This document shows, piece after piece, positions 50,920 to 60,753 of a DNA stretch of 64,000 nucleotides. The DNA is from Acidobacteriota bacterium. GTDB lineage: Bacteria > Acidobacteriota > Blastocatellia > Pyrinomonadales > Pyrinomonadaceae. The stretch's first letter is position 1. Each line of letters starts with the position of its first letter. A model generated the notes under the pieces. The model made no database searches, was not told where the DNA came from, and saw only the letters and a list, made by a program, of their open reading frames with translations. The DNA lies in contig JAHBSG010000006.1 of NCBI GenBank assembly GCA_019639235.1, positions 118,815 to 182,814 on the forward strand, given 5' to 3'. Position numbers and translations under genes: made by a program.

Positions 50920-53900
50920 CTAGTTCGTCGATAACGATGCTTTCATCCAGAAAGGACAATTTGGGCGATTCTCACATTTGGTCTCACACCAGAACTCGTC
51001 TGCTGAACCTTCAAAACGTCCTTCGGAAATAGCCGAACGCTTATCGACGATCGCTGCGATCTCTACTTCGACCGGCGTTCCTTTTCCCTTAGCCTTCCAC
51101 TTCAGTCGATAAGCCTTTCGGTCCATCCCGGAGTAGAGCCACGGGGTCACATTCTCATCGAACGATCGCAGCAGGATTATCGCCGTATTCGATTTCTTAA
51201 ACTCCGACCAGTTGAGTTCGCTGCCTCCACTTTTCGGCTTTAGCGATTCTGGTCGAAATACGATTGCGTGCGTCAGTCCCGTCTGATCCTTATAGTGCGC
51301 AATGAAGCCGAACCTGATCCCTAGCGGATCGCCGCCGATCTCTCCGCCAAACACTTCATCTGTCTCGATGAGCTCCTTGGGCTTGGGAATCGATTCGATC
51401 TGGTCGAGGAAACCAGTTACAAACGCTATTCCTCTTCGCTTGTAGATCTCGTACAGCGGATGCTTAATCAACCACTCTTTTTCGAATCGTTCGATAAATA
51501 TCGCTGCGGCCTCATCGTCCGAAACACTCACATCACTAGCGACTCGGCTAATGATCTCGCCAATTGCCCGTCGCGTTGAGCCAAAAAACTGCGGGTAAAG
51601 CGAGTCTACAAGAGTTGGGAATTCGCCGCCGTAGATGTCCTGAACGTAAACCTTAAGGGAGCACCATGAAGGATCGAAACTACTGGCGGAAAGCCTCCGA
51701 CTGACCTGCGGCAATCCCCAGATCGCATCAAACTCGTAAGCCTCACCCGCTGACCTTTCGACTTGCCACTGTTCGGGTTCTATCGAGTACCTCTTCATCC
51801 ACTCGACGAGCAGATTCGGCAACTTTCGTTGGACCGTTTGTGCATATGAGATGGCAAGCGACCGCTTAGAACGCGTTGCTCCTACAAAGAGAAGTGCATC
51901 TGCTTGTTGTTTCTCTTCCTCAGTTGAATCGATGCCGGGCGGGAGCCAACTCTTGTTCTGCATTTTTGAGAGGGTCTGGCCCGTAACTGCAACGCACGGG
52001 AACTCAAGACCTTTACTTGCATGACAGGTCATTACCTGAACTGCTCCCTCTACCTTCTGAGGAGGGATAAGTGCTGGCCGTCCGGCAGCCAGGATTCCGC
52101 GAAAGAACTGAGAGAAACCTATCCGCGAATTGCGAGCGGATGCAGCCGGATGACTGTACCGATACGAGACTGCCCAGGAAAGGGATGAAAGTAGTTCGCT
52201 GATCTCCATAGATCGGCGGGTTTCGTTGTCATCGATCAACACACGACGAAGATGATCGGAGCCGTCAAACAGGAAGGCGCACATCACCGAAAACGCATCT
52301 CCTTTGAATTTGACCTTATCCAACGCGGCTCTCAGTCTTTCCACTTGCTCAATCAGAATTGCAACTCCGTCCGGCTCTTCTGACAGATCGATAGTGTCTG
52401 CGTTCTCTCTCAATAACGTGATTGCCCTATCGAGAACGTGAGTCCCAAAACGGCGAGCGTTCAGTCCGTAGACGACACGAGGCAAGGACGGCGCTTCAGC
52501 ATCAATAAACGATGAAACGCACGCCATCAGTCCGGCCGTCCCATCCATTGTTATCAAACCGGGTGTCGAGACTTTTACGCCGCGCTTAGCAAGCTCGATA
52601 CAAACTTGACGAACATCTTTATTTCGTCGGGTAAGCACAGCGATTTCGTGAGCTGGAATTAGCTCCAACCATTTGCCGACCTGCCTCGCAATCCCGTCAT
52701 ACTCCGAGGCATCCGAATACGCCCGGGCAACCTTAATCGCTTGTTCTTCGCCTACGAGGCGTACTTCGTCGGAACCCCGAACCCAAAGCGGCTTACTGTC
52801 AGCGGGCGGATCTCCGAGCCCCATGATCTCAGCAAACTGATTTGCAACTTCTATCACTTGGTCGCACGAACGATAGTTTTTACGTAGCTCAAAGACCTCG
52901 ACATCCACAAAGTCAGTGGGAAAATTCGTTACGTTTTCCGGAGCAGCTCCACAGAAAACATAGATCGCCTGGCGAAGATCTCCCACAACCCAGGGAGGAT
53001 TATCAGGGCCGCAGATATTGCCGAGAAGTTCGGCTACGGAGCGGCTAACGTCCTGATATTCGTCGACCATCACCCATTTGTATTGCTTCCTCATCTCCGC
53101 GACAAGTTCCGGATTCGATTTTAGGATGTCGAGGGTAAAGTTTATTAGGTCCGCAAAGTCGACGACGTTTTGTTCCGTCTTTGCTGCCTCGTAAGCACGG
53201 TAGATTTCCAGTAACGCTCTTGACTCGCGATGCTTAAGAAGCTTATCAGGCTCTGCGGCCTCCCATTCTTTGATGCGTTCTTCCAATTCATCAGGCGAGA
53301 TTCTGCGTTCCTTCAGCTTCGTGATCTGTCGGACGCACTCCCGGGCAGTTTCGAGCGGCTCTCGCAAATGCAGTATCGGATCGCAATCTGTTCTACCCAG
53401 TAGTTCGAACACAAGTTCCTCTTGTCGAGATTCATCCAGAATGACAAATTCTTTATCAAGATCCGACTCCCATCTCAGGAGGGCGGCATGCCCGAAACCA
53501 TGGAAGGTTGTGATCTCTATTCTCTCAGCCTTTTCAAGGCCGAACACATCTTCTATTCGACTACGCAGTTCTTCTGCGGCTTCATTACTGAAAGTTAGGA
53601 TCAGAATTTCGTCCGGATTCGCGTCAAGTTTACCGAGCAGGTAGTCGACGCGCATCGTGAGGGTTGCAGTTTTTCCTGTTCCCGGACCTGCATTCACTAA
53701 CGCAGCAGAGCCCGTATGACGTGCCGCTTTGATCTGGCTCTCATCGTCAGACGTCAATTTCTTCATTTTCTCTGGTTTCGAAGCGAATGTCAGCTCCGCG
53801 TCAAAAAGACCTTCAGCCAGTCGGGATGCAGCCATCCCCCGCGAAATCCCGTACTCCTTTGCGATGGTTGCCGACGTAACTTCCGGATCGGAGCGCCATT

Positions 53901-54330
53901 TCTCAAACACGTCACCGCTAGGACATACAAATTCGTTGGCGAATGCATCTGCTTCGATCTCTTCGCGGGAACGCCGGTTGTAGCGTGCGAGTGCGGGGCC
54001 GCCTGTATTGAAGTAGGGTGAAAGCGGCGACACGCCACGCAGTCTTTCTTCTTCCAGCCTTTTATGGAGAATAATGTGGCCGGCTTCGTGAGCGATCGCT
54101 ACGAGCCGTTTGGCAGGTTCTTTATCCAGCTCCTTGTTATACCGGATCTGTTTGTCTGCAGGAGTGAAGACTGCATCTGCGTTTTTGATGATCGATGCGC
54201 CAACGGCACGAACCGTATATCCGCGAGCGGTGAGTTCCGCGACAAGGCCTTCAAAAAGATCGGTTGAGCGCTCCAAAACCGCCGATCGAAATTCTCTAGC
54301 CTTTTCTTTTACAACTGGGAGTGAGTTCAT
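50920..54330 (-). CDS. ImmA/IrrE metalloprotease fused to UvrD-family helicase
   Basis: 1136 residues. Residues 50-150 are an ImmA/IrrE-type zinc peptidase with VAIAHEAGHIILH (HExxH at 81-85) and the downstream Glu in EEIEADAFANEF. From about 195 a superfamily 1 helicase follows: motif I GPGTGKT (215-221), motif Ia LILTFSNEAAEEL, motif II DEYQD (423-427), GDLRQAIYVF and late motif GATRSKRSLAISYA. The last 25 residues carry CETKCENRPNC (Cys1115, 1119, 1125), reminiscent of the Fe-S tail of AddB/Cas4-type nucleases. ImmA/IrrE proteases cut repressors on stress; helicases of this type work in DNA repair or defence. Their fusion suggests a DNA-triggered protease or a protease-controlled helicase. 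Confidence 0.88.
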   Translation of the reverse strand: MNSLPVVKEKAREFRSAVLERSTDLFEGLVAELTARGYTVRAVGASIIKNADAVFTPADKQIRYNKELDKEPAKRLVAIAHEAGHIILHKRLEEERLRGVSPLSPYFNTGGPALARYNRRSREEIEADAFANEFVCPSGDVFEKWRSDPEVTSATIAKEYGISRGMAASRLAEGLFDAELTFASKPEKMKKLTSDDESQIKAARHTGSAALVNAGPGTGKTATLTMRVDYLLGKLDANPDEILILTFSNEAAEELRSRIEDVFGLEKAERIEITTFHGFGHAALLRWESDLDKEFVILDESRQEELVFELLGRTDCDPILHLREPLETARECVRQITKLKERRISPDELEERIKEWEAAEPDKLLKHRESRALLEIYRAYEAAKTEQNVVDFADLINFTLDILKSNPELVAEMRKQYKWVMVDEYQDVSRSVAELLGNICGPDNPPWVVGDLRQAIYVFCGAAPENVTNFPTDFVDVEVFELRKNYRSCDQVIEVANQFAEIMGLGDPPADSKPLWVRGSDEVRLVGEEQAIKVARAYSDASEYDGIARQVGKWLELIPAHEIAVLTRRNKDVRQVCIELAKRGVKVSTPGLITMDGTAGLMACVSSFIDAEAPSLPRVVYGLNARRFGTHVLDRAITLLRENADTIDLSEEPDGVAILIEQVERLRAALDKVKFKGDAFSVMCAFLFDGSDHLRRVLIDDNETRRSMEISELLSSLSWAVSYRYSHPAASARNSRIGFSQFFRGILAAGRPALIPPQKVEGAVQVMTCHASKGLEFPCVAVTGQTLSKMQNKSWLPPGIDSTEEEKQQADALLFVGATRSKRSLAISYAQTVQRKLPNLLVEWMKRYSIEPEQWQVERSAGEAYEFDAIWGLPQVSRRLSASSFDPSWCSLKVYVQDIYGGEFPTLVDSLYPQFFGSTRRAIGEIISRVASDVSVSDDEAAAIFIERFEKEWLIKHPLYEIYKRRGIAFVTGFLDQIESIPKPKELIETDEVFGGEIGGDPLGIRFGFIAHYKDQTGLTHAIVFRPESLKPKSGGSELNWSEFKKSNTAIILLRSFDENVTPWLYSGMDRKAYRLKWKAKGKGTPVEVEIAAIVDKRSAISEGRFEGSADEFWCETKCENRPNCPFWMKASLSTN

Positions 54331-54333
54331 TAT

Positions 54334-55335
54334 TTATTCTTCCGTATCCGCGAGTGACAGCCATAGTTCGAGTTGTTCATCGGTAAAATCCAGATCTCTG
54401 AGCTGTTCCCGAAAAGACTGTCCTGGCCCGGTTGAACGATCTCGTGCCGCTTTCGGCAACTGTGAGCGAAGTGAGGCTAGCGATCGATCACGCGGAACTC
54501 CGTACCGCTTGAAGGCTCGATCGGCGATCTCGTTTCTGATTTTCGGCTGCGCCCCAGCGGGCTGGTCGCCAAGGACGTAAAGAAAGTCGTCATTGATCTC
54601 AATCTCAGCGAAGGCCTCGTGCGGCTCTATCTTGGCGTAAGCGCCGAGAAGATCGGGAAACGTTAAGAGTTTCCCGATCGTCTTGGTGTCTGGTTGTTCT
54701 GGAGTGATCGTCTCCGATCGGCTCTCGGGTGGAGGCGGTATGGGATCCGGTGTCGTAAGCGTACGTGTCTGACCCTTCAGTTCGGCCGCCATACGTCGGA
54801 TCTGTTCGATGCCATGACCATCAAGCCACTCACGAATCGCCGTCACCTCCCTTTCGGACCTTTCTCCACTATTTACCTCGTGTTGGATCAGGAAGCTAAA
54901 GATCTCGTACAGATAGCTGGCATACAGCGGATTTTGCGATGCGATCCGGTCAACAACCAACGGATCATGCTCGGCAAACCAGGCGGCTTCCAACTCGGCC
55001 GCAAGACGATCAAACACCGCAGAGTTGTAACCGTCCGGTCCGTATATTCCGTTGATCAAGGCGGGAACGCTAAGGTCCTCATCTAGCTTGTCCCAGTGCA
55101 GACCTTCCCCCGACGGAGTGATCTCTACCGCGGCAAGATCTTCGTCACCGGCTTCCCGCAAGCGGGAGACCCAGGCGGTCGGGAATGAAAACTCTCCTCC
55201 GTTCACAAGCTGAATCACGATCCGTTTCGATTCGCGATCGTATGAAGCCGACGCTGCTCTAGCTTCGGTCCTATTTGCCTCCTCTCCGGCCTTTCGAGCT
55301 CGTTCAAACTGTTCGTCAAAAGTTTTCTCACTCAT
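54334..55335 (-). CDS. DUF2442-containing protein
   Basis: 333 residues. Residues 25-100 match DUF2442 (SASYDRESKRIVIQLVNGGE, FPTAWVSRLREAG and GEGLHWDKLDEDLSVPALI). The next part (110-190) is helical and unrecognised. A Pro-rich linker leads to a C-terminal helical part (from 225). Usual DUF2442 proteins are about 80-100 residues, so this is an expanded form. It overlaps the DUF4160 gene by eight bases; DUF4160/DUF2442 pairs are common and often treated as toxin-antitoxin-like. The helicase gene starts three bases after its stop. Confidence 0.75.
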   Translation of the reverse strand: MSEKTFDEQFERARKAGEEANRTEARAASASYDRESKRIVIQLVNGGEFSFPTAWVSRLREAGDEDLAAVEITPSGEGLHWDKLDEDLSVPALINGIYGPDGYNSAVFDRLAAELEAAWFAEHDPLVVDRIASQNPLYASYLYEIFSFLIQHEVNSGERSEREVTAIREWLDGHGIEQIRRMAAELKGQTRTLTTPDPIPPPPESRSETITPEQPDTKTIGKLLTFPDLLGAYAKIEPHEAFAEIEINDDFLYVLGDQPAGAQPKIRNEIADRAFKRYGVPRDRSLASLRSQLPKAARDRSTGPGQSFREQLRDLDFTDEQLELWLSLADTEE

Positions 55336-55564
55336 GTATCCTTCTCCATAGATCTAGCAGGTCTTTCCTGTGTGCTTTGACCGCCTCTAATGCATGTCGC
55401 TCGTCGCCTTTTTTCATCCGAGAGAGTTCTCGTTCGAGATACGGTTCCCCGTCGCCCAGAATAAAGACTAGTTCACCTTCTCCTTTGACGACGTGGACGT
55501 GCGGAGGATCATGGTCGTTAGTGCGAATTATCAAACTGAATCCATTATGCTTTATCGATGGCAT
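55328..55564 (-). CDS. DUF4160 protein
   Basis: 78 residues from the ATG at 55564 (MPSIKHNGFSL). The signature HDPPHVHV occurs at about residues 17-24, followed by an acidic strand and a helix (ALEAVKAHRKDLLDLWRRIHE). This is the typical DUF4160 pattern. It is partnered with the downstream DUF2442 gene. The pair stands at the head of the ubiquitin-like operon, directly after the sigma-like gene. Confidence 0.82.
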   Translation of the reverse strand: MPSIKHNGFSLIIRTNDHDPPHVHVVKGEGELVFILGDGEPYLERELSRMKKGDERHALEAVKAHRKDLLDLWRRIHE

Positions 55565-55586
55565 AGTTCTGGCCGCGTTCCGCGTG

Positions 55587-56429
55587 CTAATCCGCAAACT
55601 TCCTCAACCACTCCATGTCGATATCTTTCTCCCGCTGCTTCAGCAACTCTGCAGCGAGCCGTGATCTTCCGCTCATGATGGCCCGGCGTATCTTGAACCG
55701 ATTCACCCCAAGCTGCTCCGTAAGCGGGGGTTTTCCTCCTTCGGACTTCCCTGCGGATATCGGCGAAGGATCATCGCTTAGCTGGTCCTTCATCACGTAC
55801 CGGATCAACGGATCTTCGATCATTTCAACGGCTCGCTCCATAAATTCTGCTAGCCAAGGTGCGGCATCCTCTCTAAGCTGGGTATGCCAATCGGCCTCGC
55901 TTGCGTCCGTTTCCTCAACCGGATCGTGTTCCGTCCCGGTCTTCGGATCGGTATAGACACCTACTCGGCCTTCCGAATCCTTCTTGCCGTCGCGGCCGTA
56001 AAGGTTACGCCACGCGTCGGCGAAACGCTGCTGGATAAAAGTTACCCAGGCTCCTTCCGCCATGGCTCCGCGGTCGGTTGGCAGGGTCCTTACGATCTCC
56101 TTGATCGTCTCCTGGACAAGGTCTTCGGGGTCGTAGCTAAAATTCCCTTTCGGCTCGTACGACGAAGCCAATTTCCTGACGATCCCGATGTAGTCGAATC
56201 GGAGATCGCCAAAAAGTCGGACAAGTGTCGCATTGGCCGCATCTAGGCTTCCTGCAGTTACCAACTGTCTAAACGCCTTGACCAACACCTGAGCCGGTAG
56301 CTCCGCTAACCTCGCAGTCTCGAGAAGCTTCAGGTATTCTGGCGAGCCAAGCGGCGGCACGTTCGCAAATATCGCGTCAAACACCGTCTTGGAACGGTTC
56401 GCCGCCGCCGGCAAATTTTCAACACTCAT
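55587..56429 (-). CDS. Sigma-70-like regulator heading the ubiquitin-like operon
   Basis: 280 residues from the ATG at 56429; an ATG at 56468 is possible. A helical N-terminus is followed by a region 2-like segment (FDYIGIVRKLASSYEPKGN, then DPEDLVQETIKEIVRTLP) and WVTFIQQRFADAWRNLYGR. The C-terminal part has a region 4-like helix-turn-helix (PPLTEQLGVNRFKIRRAIMSGRSRLAAELLKQ). The distance between them and the acidic middle are unusual for an ECF factor. It starts the seven-gene block and may direct its transcription. Confidence 0.65.
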   Translation of the reverse strand: MSVENLPAAANRSKTVFDAIFANVPPLGSPEYLKLLETARLAELPAQVLVKAFRQLVTAGSLDAANATLVRLFGDLRFDYIGIVRKLASSYEPKGNFSYDPEDLVQETIKEIVRTLPTDRGAMAEGAWVTFIQQRFADAWRNLYGRDGKKDSEGRVGVYTDPKTGTEHDPVEETDASEADWHTQLREDAAPWLAEFMERAVEMIEDPLIRYVMKDQLSDDPSPISAGKSEGGKPPLTEQLGVNRFKIRRAIMSGRSRLAAELLKQREKDIDMEWLRKFAD

Positions 56430-57268
56430 AACATCGATATCCCCCCAACCACAGTCGTTACCCGCCACCTATTCAGATAAACGGATGCATTTTTGAAATG
56501 TGCATCAAGACCTGAGTTTTTTTTCACTTTATTCGTATGCTCTCTATGCAGCGAGCGCGGAAATACCGTCATTTATTGTATTGAAAATTCCTGCCGAACC
56601 CTTTCGTCGCCATAAACGGGGCGGATCAGTTGAAAAGATAATGCCGCGAGAAACTCATACGAATTCAGCGATTCTTTGCTTAGGCTACACTGAATACAAG
56701 CTCACGCAAGGTTCCAGTAGGCGTTCGGTCCGCAGTTCTTCCTGCTTCGCATGTGATCGACGTGGTTGTCAGGAGCCCAGCTATCCAGTAAATAGCAGAT
56801 CTCTCGATCACGCTCGCGAATGTATGCCCGGTCGGGGTCCGTTAACGGCTTGTCGTATCGGACAAAAATTGCATCCATCACTTCGAGTACCATGTGCAGA
56901 GCAACGTAGTAGAACGCAAGCGTCACTCCGAGGCTCCGAAGCTCATGATCGGGCTAACGGGATGAAACCCCGTCCGAAACTGGGGAAAGTTGCAATCTGC
57001 GCCGAACCATCGACGACCTTTACGTAATCCGTCGGTAGCACATGGGAATTTCCGGGGGATATCCGAGTACTTATCTGTCCTTGGCTCGTTAGTCGTGTCT
57101 ATTGCTATCTGAAGGTGTCCACCTACAGACTTAAGAACCTAGGGTCTGAGATAGATCGTATTAATTATCCCAGACCTGCATTGATCGGCTCACCAATTCT
57201 GCATCCAGCACGCTTTCATTCCGCGGACGTCTAAGGTACTCGCCGTATGTGGCGACCGCATCCATGAC
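56430..57268. other. Gene-poor interval with one weak small ORF
   Basis: About 840 bases. The only candidate is a minus-strand frame of 74 codons (56702-56926, MTLAFYYVALHMVLEVMDAIF...). It has no recognised domain and only a weak start, so I give it low weight. The sigma-like gene's promoter should lie in 56430-56650, which is AT-rich, but no strong -35/-10 pair stands out. The stretch 56940-57268 shows nothing I can name. Confidence 0.4.
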
Positions 57269-57487
57269 CTATCGATCGTCAGCGCGAATGTAATGCTTCC
57301 GCGTGACCGCGCGTCCTTTGGCGTGACCCATCTCGTCTTGCAAAGCTCCAAAGTCCTGCCCAGCAGCATCCCGATTCGTGGCACTTACCGCTCGAAGAGT
57401 GTGAAATGTCGCTTCGGGATTGATTCCCGCCAACTTGTAAAGGCTCTGTTTGTCTTTCACAACTGGGCTCGATACTCCTTCGCCCAT
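57269..57487 (-). pseudogene. C-terminal fragment of a second tyrosine recombinase
   Basis: The 72-codon frame contains the catalytic end of a phage-type integrase: HTLRAVSATNR (HxxR), then DEMGHAKGRAVTRKHYIR with the late His and Tyr. The N-terminal and arm-binding parts are missing. In another frame just upstream (57457-57600) a 47-codon open stretch (KKVAISRWLCDEMEAVGAF...) ends in TGA; it may be a frameshifted part of the same or another dead gene. This points to an earlier integration event in the element. Confidence 0.65.
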
Positions 57488-57798
57488 TTCAAACGGCGCT
57501 CGTTGTCGTCCTTGTCGAACGCTCCGACAGCCTCCATCTCATCACAAAGCCACCTCGAAATGGCTACTTTCTTGCTGGTCGCTCTATCCTTTGCCTCGGA
57601 TCACTTTATTTCTGCGAATCCCGCACCAAGTAGACAACGGCGTCTGCTAGATAATCAAAACCTAATAAATCGATATCTGTTTCGTTGTCCGACCACATAA
57701 AGCTGAAAAAATTGAACTCTCAGAAACTCACGTCTTATTCAAAATTCAAGACGATCTTCAACATCTCGCGCGGGCCTCACCTAGCCGGGTAGCGACAG

Positions 57799-58938
57799 TT
57801 AAATTCCGCGAACCAATAACTCCTCATAGTTTCCCGCACCCGCATCGGTGCCCTTGATGATCGAATACCTCATCTGACTTGCGGCTGCGAGTTGACGGGC
57901 GTACGCCGCTTTCGCTTGTACTACGGATGCTTCGATCAGATTGTCTCCTTTCACCTCAACGATCAGCCAAGAATCATCTTCGAGCTGCACAAGAAAGTCC
58001 GGGTAATAGCGCTTGACGGTGTGCGAATCGGGGTCAATGTACTGGATGTAGAAGTCCGTCTGACCGTGCGTTAGCATACCGGTGAAATAGATTTTCTTAA
58101 CGCGTTCGTCGGCCAGTAGATCGCGAAACAAGACGTTTTCCGGATTCGAGTCGAAGCAGTATGCGTCGAGATGGAAACTCTTCGAAACAAACTCGGCGAT
58201 CTGCGAATCGATATTCCTCACGATCTTTTCCGGCTCGGCGCGAACAGAATAGAAATCCTTTCCGGCGGGCGGCGGTTTCACGAGTTCAATCTCGTGCTCG
58301 TCCTCACTCTTAAATTCGCGAAGTTCGTAGCGCGAGTCGAAGATCTTGGGAATCACTGCATCGTAAAGAAGTTCGTTGAACTCATTCACGCTTTCAAGAA
58401 TTCCCTCGATGCCTTCCTTCGTTTGCGAAACGATCTCTTCGACCTGGAGTGGCCGAAGGTTCAGATATCTCGCGATCTCAGCAACGAGAGTTATTTCGCT
58501 GAATGACCGTCGCTCGCGCTGAGCGGTCAAATCCTCTACCTTCTTGAATGCGGCGTTCCGATGCTCCTCTAATCCCTGTTGCTCTATATGCAGAAGTCGA
58601 TATTTGTCTTTATCAATTTGCTCGAGACCCAGTGCGAATCCTTCTTCGATTGGCTTATCACGCATCTCGAAGCGAGAAGAAATTCTCTTGATCTTGATCT
58701 TGACTGGCGGCGGTACAACTCGGACTTCGACAGTCTCCTTATCCTTACCGGCGTTCTCCAGATCGTCACCGCTGATCCTGAAGTTCTGCTGAAGCTCGTC
58801 CTCTAGGATCTGAAGATTCTCGTCGCTCAAGTAGATCTGTCCGGTGTATTGTTTATCTCCGATCGACCGTAGACAACGCATCGTTGCCTGAAGGACGGCC
58901 CGCCCTTGATTCACGAACGTCGCCTGTCGCTTCGTCAC
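57799..58938 (-). pseudogene. C-terminal part of a type III restriction-like (Res) endonuclease-helicase
   Basis: 379 codons open from a GTG inside the upstream helicase gene. The start (GRAVLQATMRCLRSIG, then YLSDENLQILEDELQQNF) matches the late helicase part of Res-like proteins. Near the end, KRYYPDFLVQLEDDSWLIVEVKGD is a PD-(D/E)xK nuclease site. The N-terminal ATPase half is missing, so the original enzyme is lost, though the nuclease domain could still be made. Codons stay open with no internal stop, so decay is recent or the remnant is used. Confidence 0.7.
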
Positions 58939-60481
58939 CTAGATATCGACTGAACAAAGGAAACTGGATGAGCTGGTAGAGCAGATCCGCAAAAGCGTAG
59001 TCAGTGTTTTGGGCAAGCTTCTGGTTCTTACGCGCAAGTTGGACGACCCAATCCCTTAGCTCCTGATTCTCGGGCGATTTGATCGCTTCAAGGAATGGAC
59101 GGACACATTGGTTGTCGTAATAGTCCCATATCGATAGGTCTATTTCCGGATGCCATTTCCGCAATGAGGCGTACTGCGGAAAGAGGAATATAAGAGCACC
59201 GATCATCAAACGGATCTCTTCGCGGTCGAAGAACATGTTGGACCGGGGCGAGTAAACCGGAATCCCGCTGTTCTCAAGAAAATCCGCCAACGCAACGACT
59301 TTGTCGTTCTTTACAGATCTAAATAGAAACGCGATCTGGTTCAGATCCGATAGCCCGCCCTTTTCACGAAGTGTTTTAATGAAATCCAGCACCTCGTTGT
59401 GCCAGGCCTGTGGAGAGTGAGCGGAAACGCGAACTGCGGTTGCTGTCTCGGGGAATGTCTTGTCCCGTCTGGGCTCTATCGTTTTCTCAAGTCGAAATAC
59501 CGATCCATTATGGTCCCAGAAATGGCCGCCCATCCATGTGTCGTAACGCTGAATAATGTCCGGATGCGAACGGTAGTTGGTCGAAAGCGTCACTTCGGCA
59601 CATCCCGAAGAGAACTGATTGCGGAACTGTAGAATGTTTCTTATCGACGCGCCTCGGAATCGGTAAAGACCCTGATCGTCGTCTCCTACCACGCAGAGAT
59701 TTGGATTTTCCCCGGTGATCTCCTGGAGAATCAACTCCTGGATCGTGTTGGTGTCCTGATACTCGTCCACCATCACGTACTCGAACCGATCCTTCAGTTC
59801 GTTCCTAATCGCTTCGTGGTCACGCAGTAGTTTTAGGGTTTCGAACTGGATGGTCGAGAAATCGAGCGCGTTCTCTTCTTGTATTAGTTGGTGATAGAGG
59901 TTACAGGCTTCGCCCAGTGCCTTTATTTCCGGACGGTTCGATTTCGTGAGCTCGTTCGGATCTACAGCCTCTTCTGAGATCTTATTTATCCATCCGAGAA
60001 GCTTGTCCGACATGGCCCACGATGAAGTTCTTCCCGGATCTCCCGTCAAAAGATCGATGTTCTCGATCGCTTCGAATCTCTTCTGACGCTGGTACAGAAA
60101 ATACTGCTGATCGAACTCGTCCATCAGCGAATAGTTCCGTCGCAGGCGCGTAAACTCACGGAACTCCTCCAACAGCCGTAGGCATATCGAATGGAAAGTT
60201 CCAAGATACATCTCGTTGAGATTGAACCGAATGTTCATCTCAGCAAGACGATTCGAAATTCGTGTGCGAAGCTCGGCTGCTGCCTTGTCTGTAAAGGTAA
60301 GGATGAGGAGCGTTTCGGGCGGGACCTGATGGTGCGAAATTAGGAAGACGACGCGTTCGACGAGTGTGAAAGTTTTACCGGAGCCAGGCCCCGCGATGAT
60401 CAACAATGGACCGGTCGTATGGCCTATCGCCTCCTGCTGTTGAGGATTGGCAGTACTCTGAAATGAGGGAGCAACATCCAT
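58853..60481 (-). pseudogene. UvrD/PcrA-type helicase truncated at its C-terminus
   Basis: 542 codons. It has motif I AGPGSGKTFTLVERVVFLI, motif Ia LILTFTDKAAAEL, motif II VMVDEYQDTNT, GDDDQGLYRFRGA and STNYRSHPDIIQ. Standard UvrD-like proteins run 700 residues or more; the final motifs V-VI are missing. After about ESRAGR the frame runs out of phase into the Res-like gene and ends DALSTVDRR. The junction is near 58900, so a deletion joined two unrelated genes. The protein may keep ATP binding but should lack helicase activity. Confidence 0.75.
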
Positions 60482-60753
60482 AAGAGCCGAACATATTGCG
60501 TGCCGACTGCTTGTCCCCCATTTGAAAGTCTAAATCCATCGTTGATGAACCAATCTTCGTCGAATATTCGTCACTGATTCACAGGGCGTAGCAGGCGTAA
60601 CCAGCCCATATGATAATCCTAAAACGGTTTGCAGGAAAGCGTGTGAGCGGCTTAGACGGTCCGAGTTCAGTCACTAGGCTTCTGCTAAATCGCGTACGCC
60701 CTCTAGCCTGGTAAGGTCAGTTCAGTTGATTCGGATCGATTCGGGCCGCGGGC

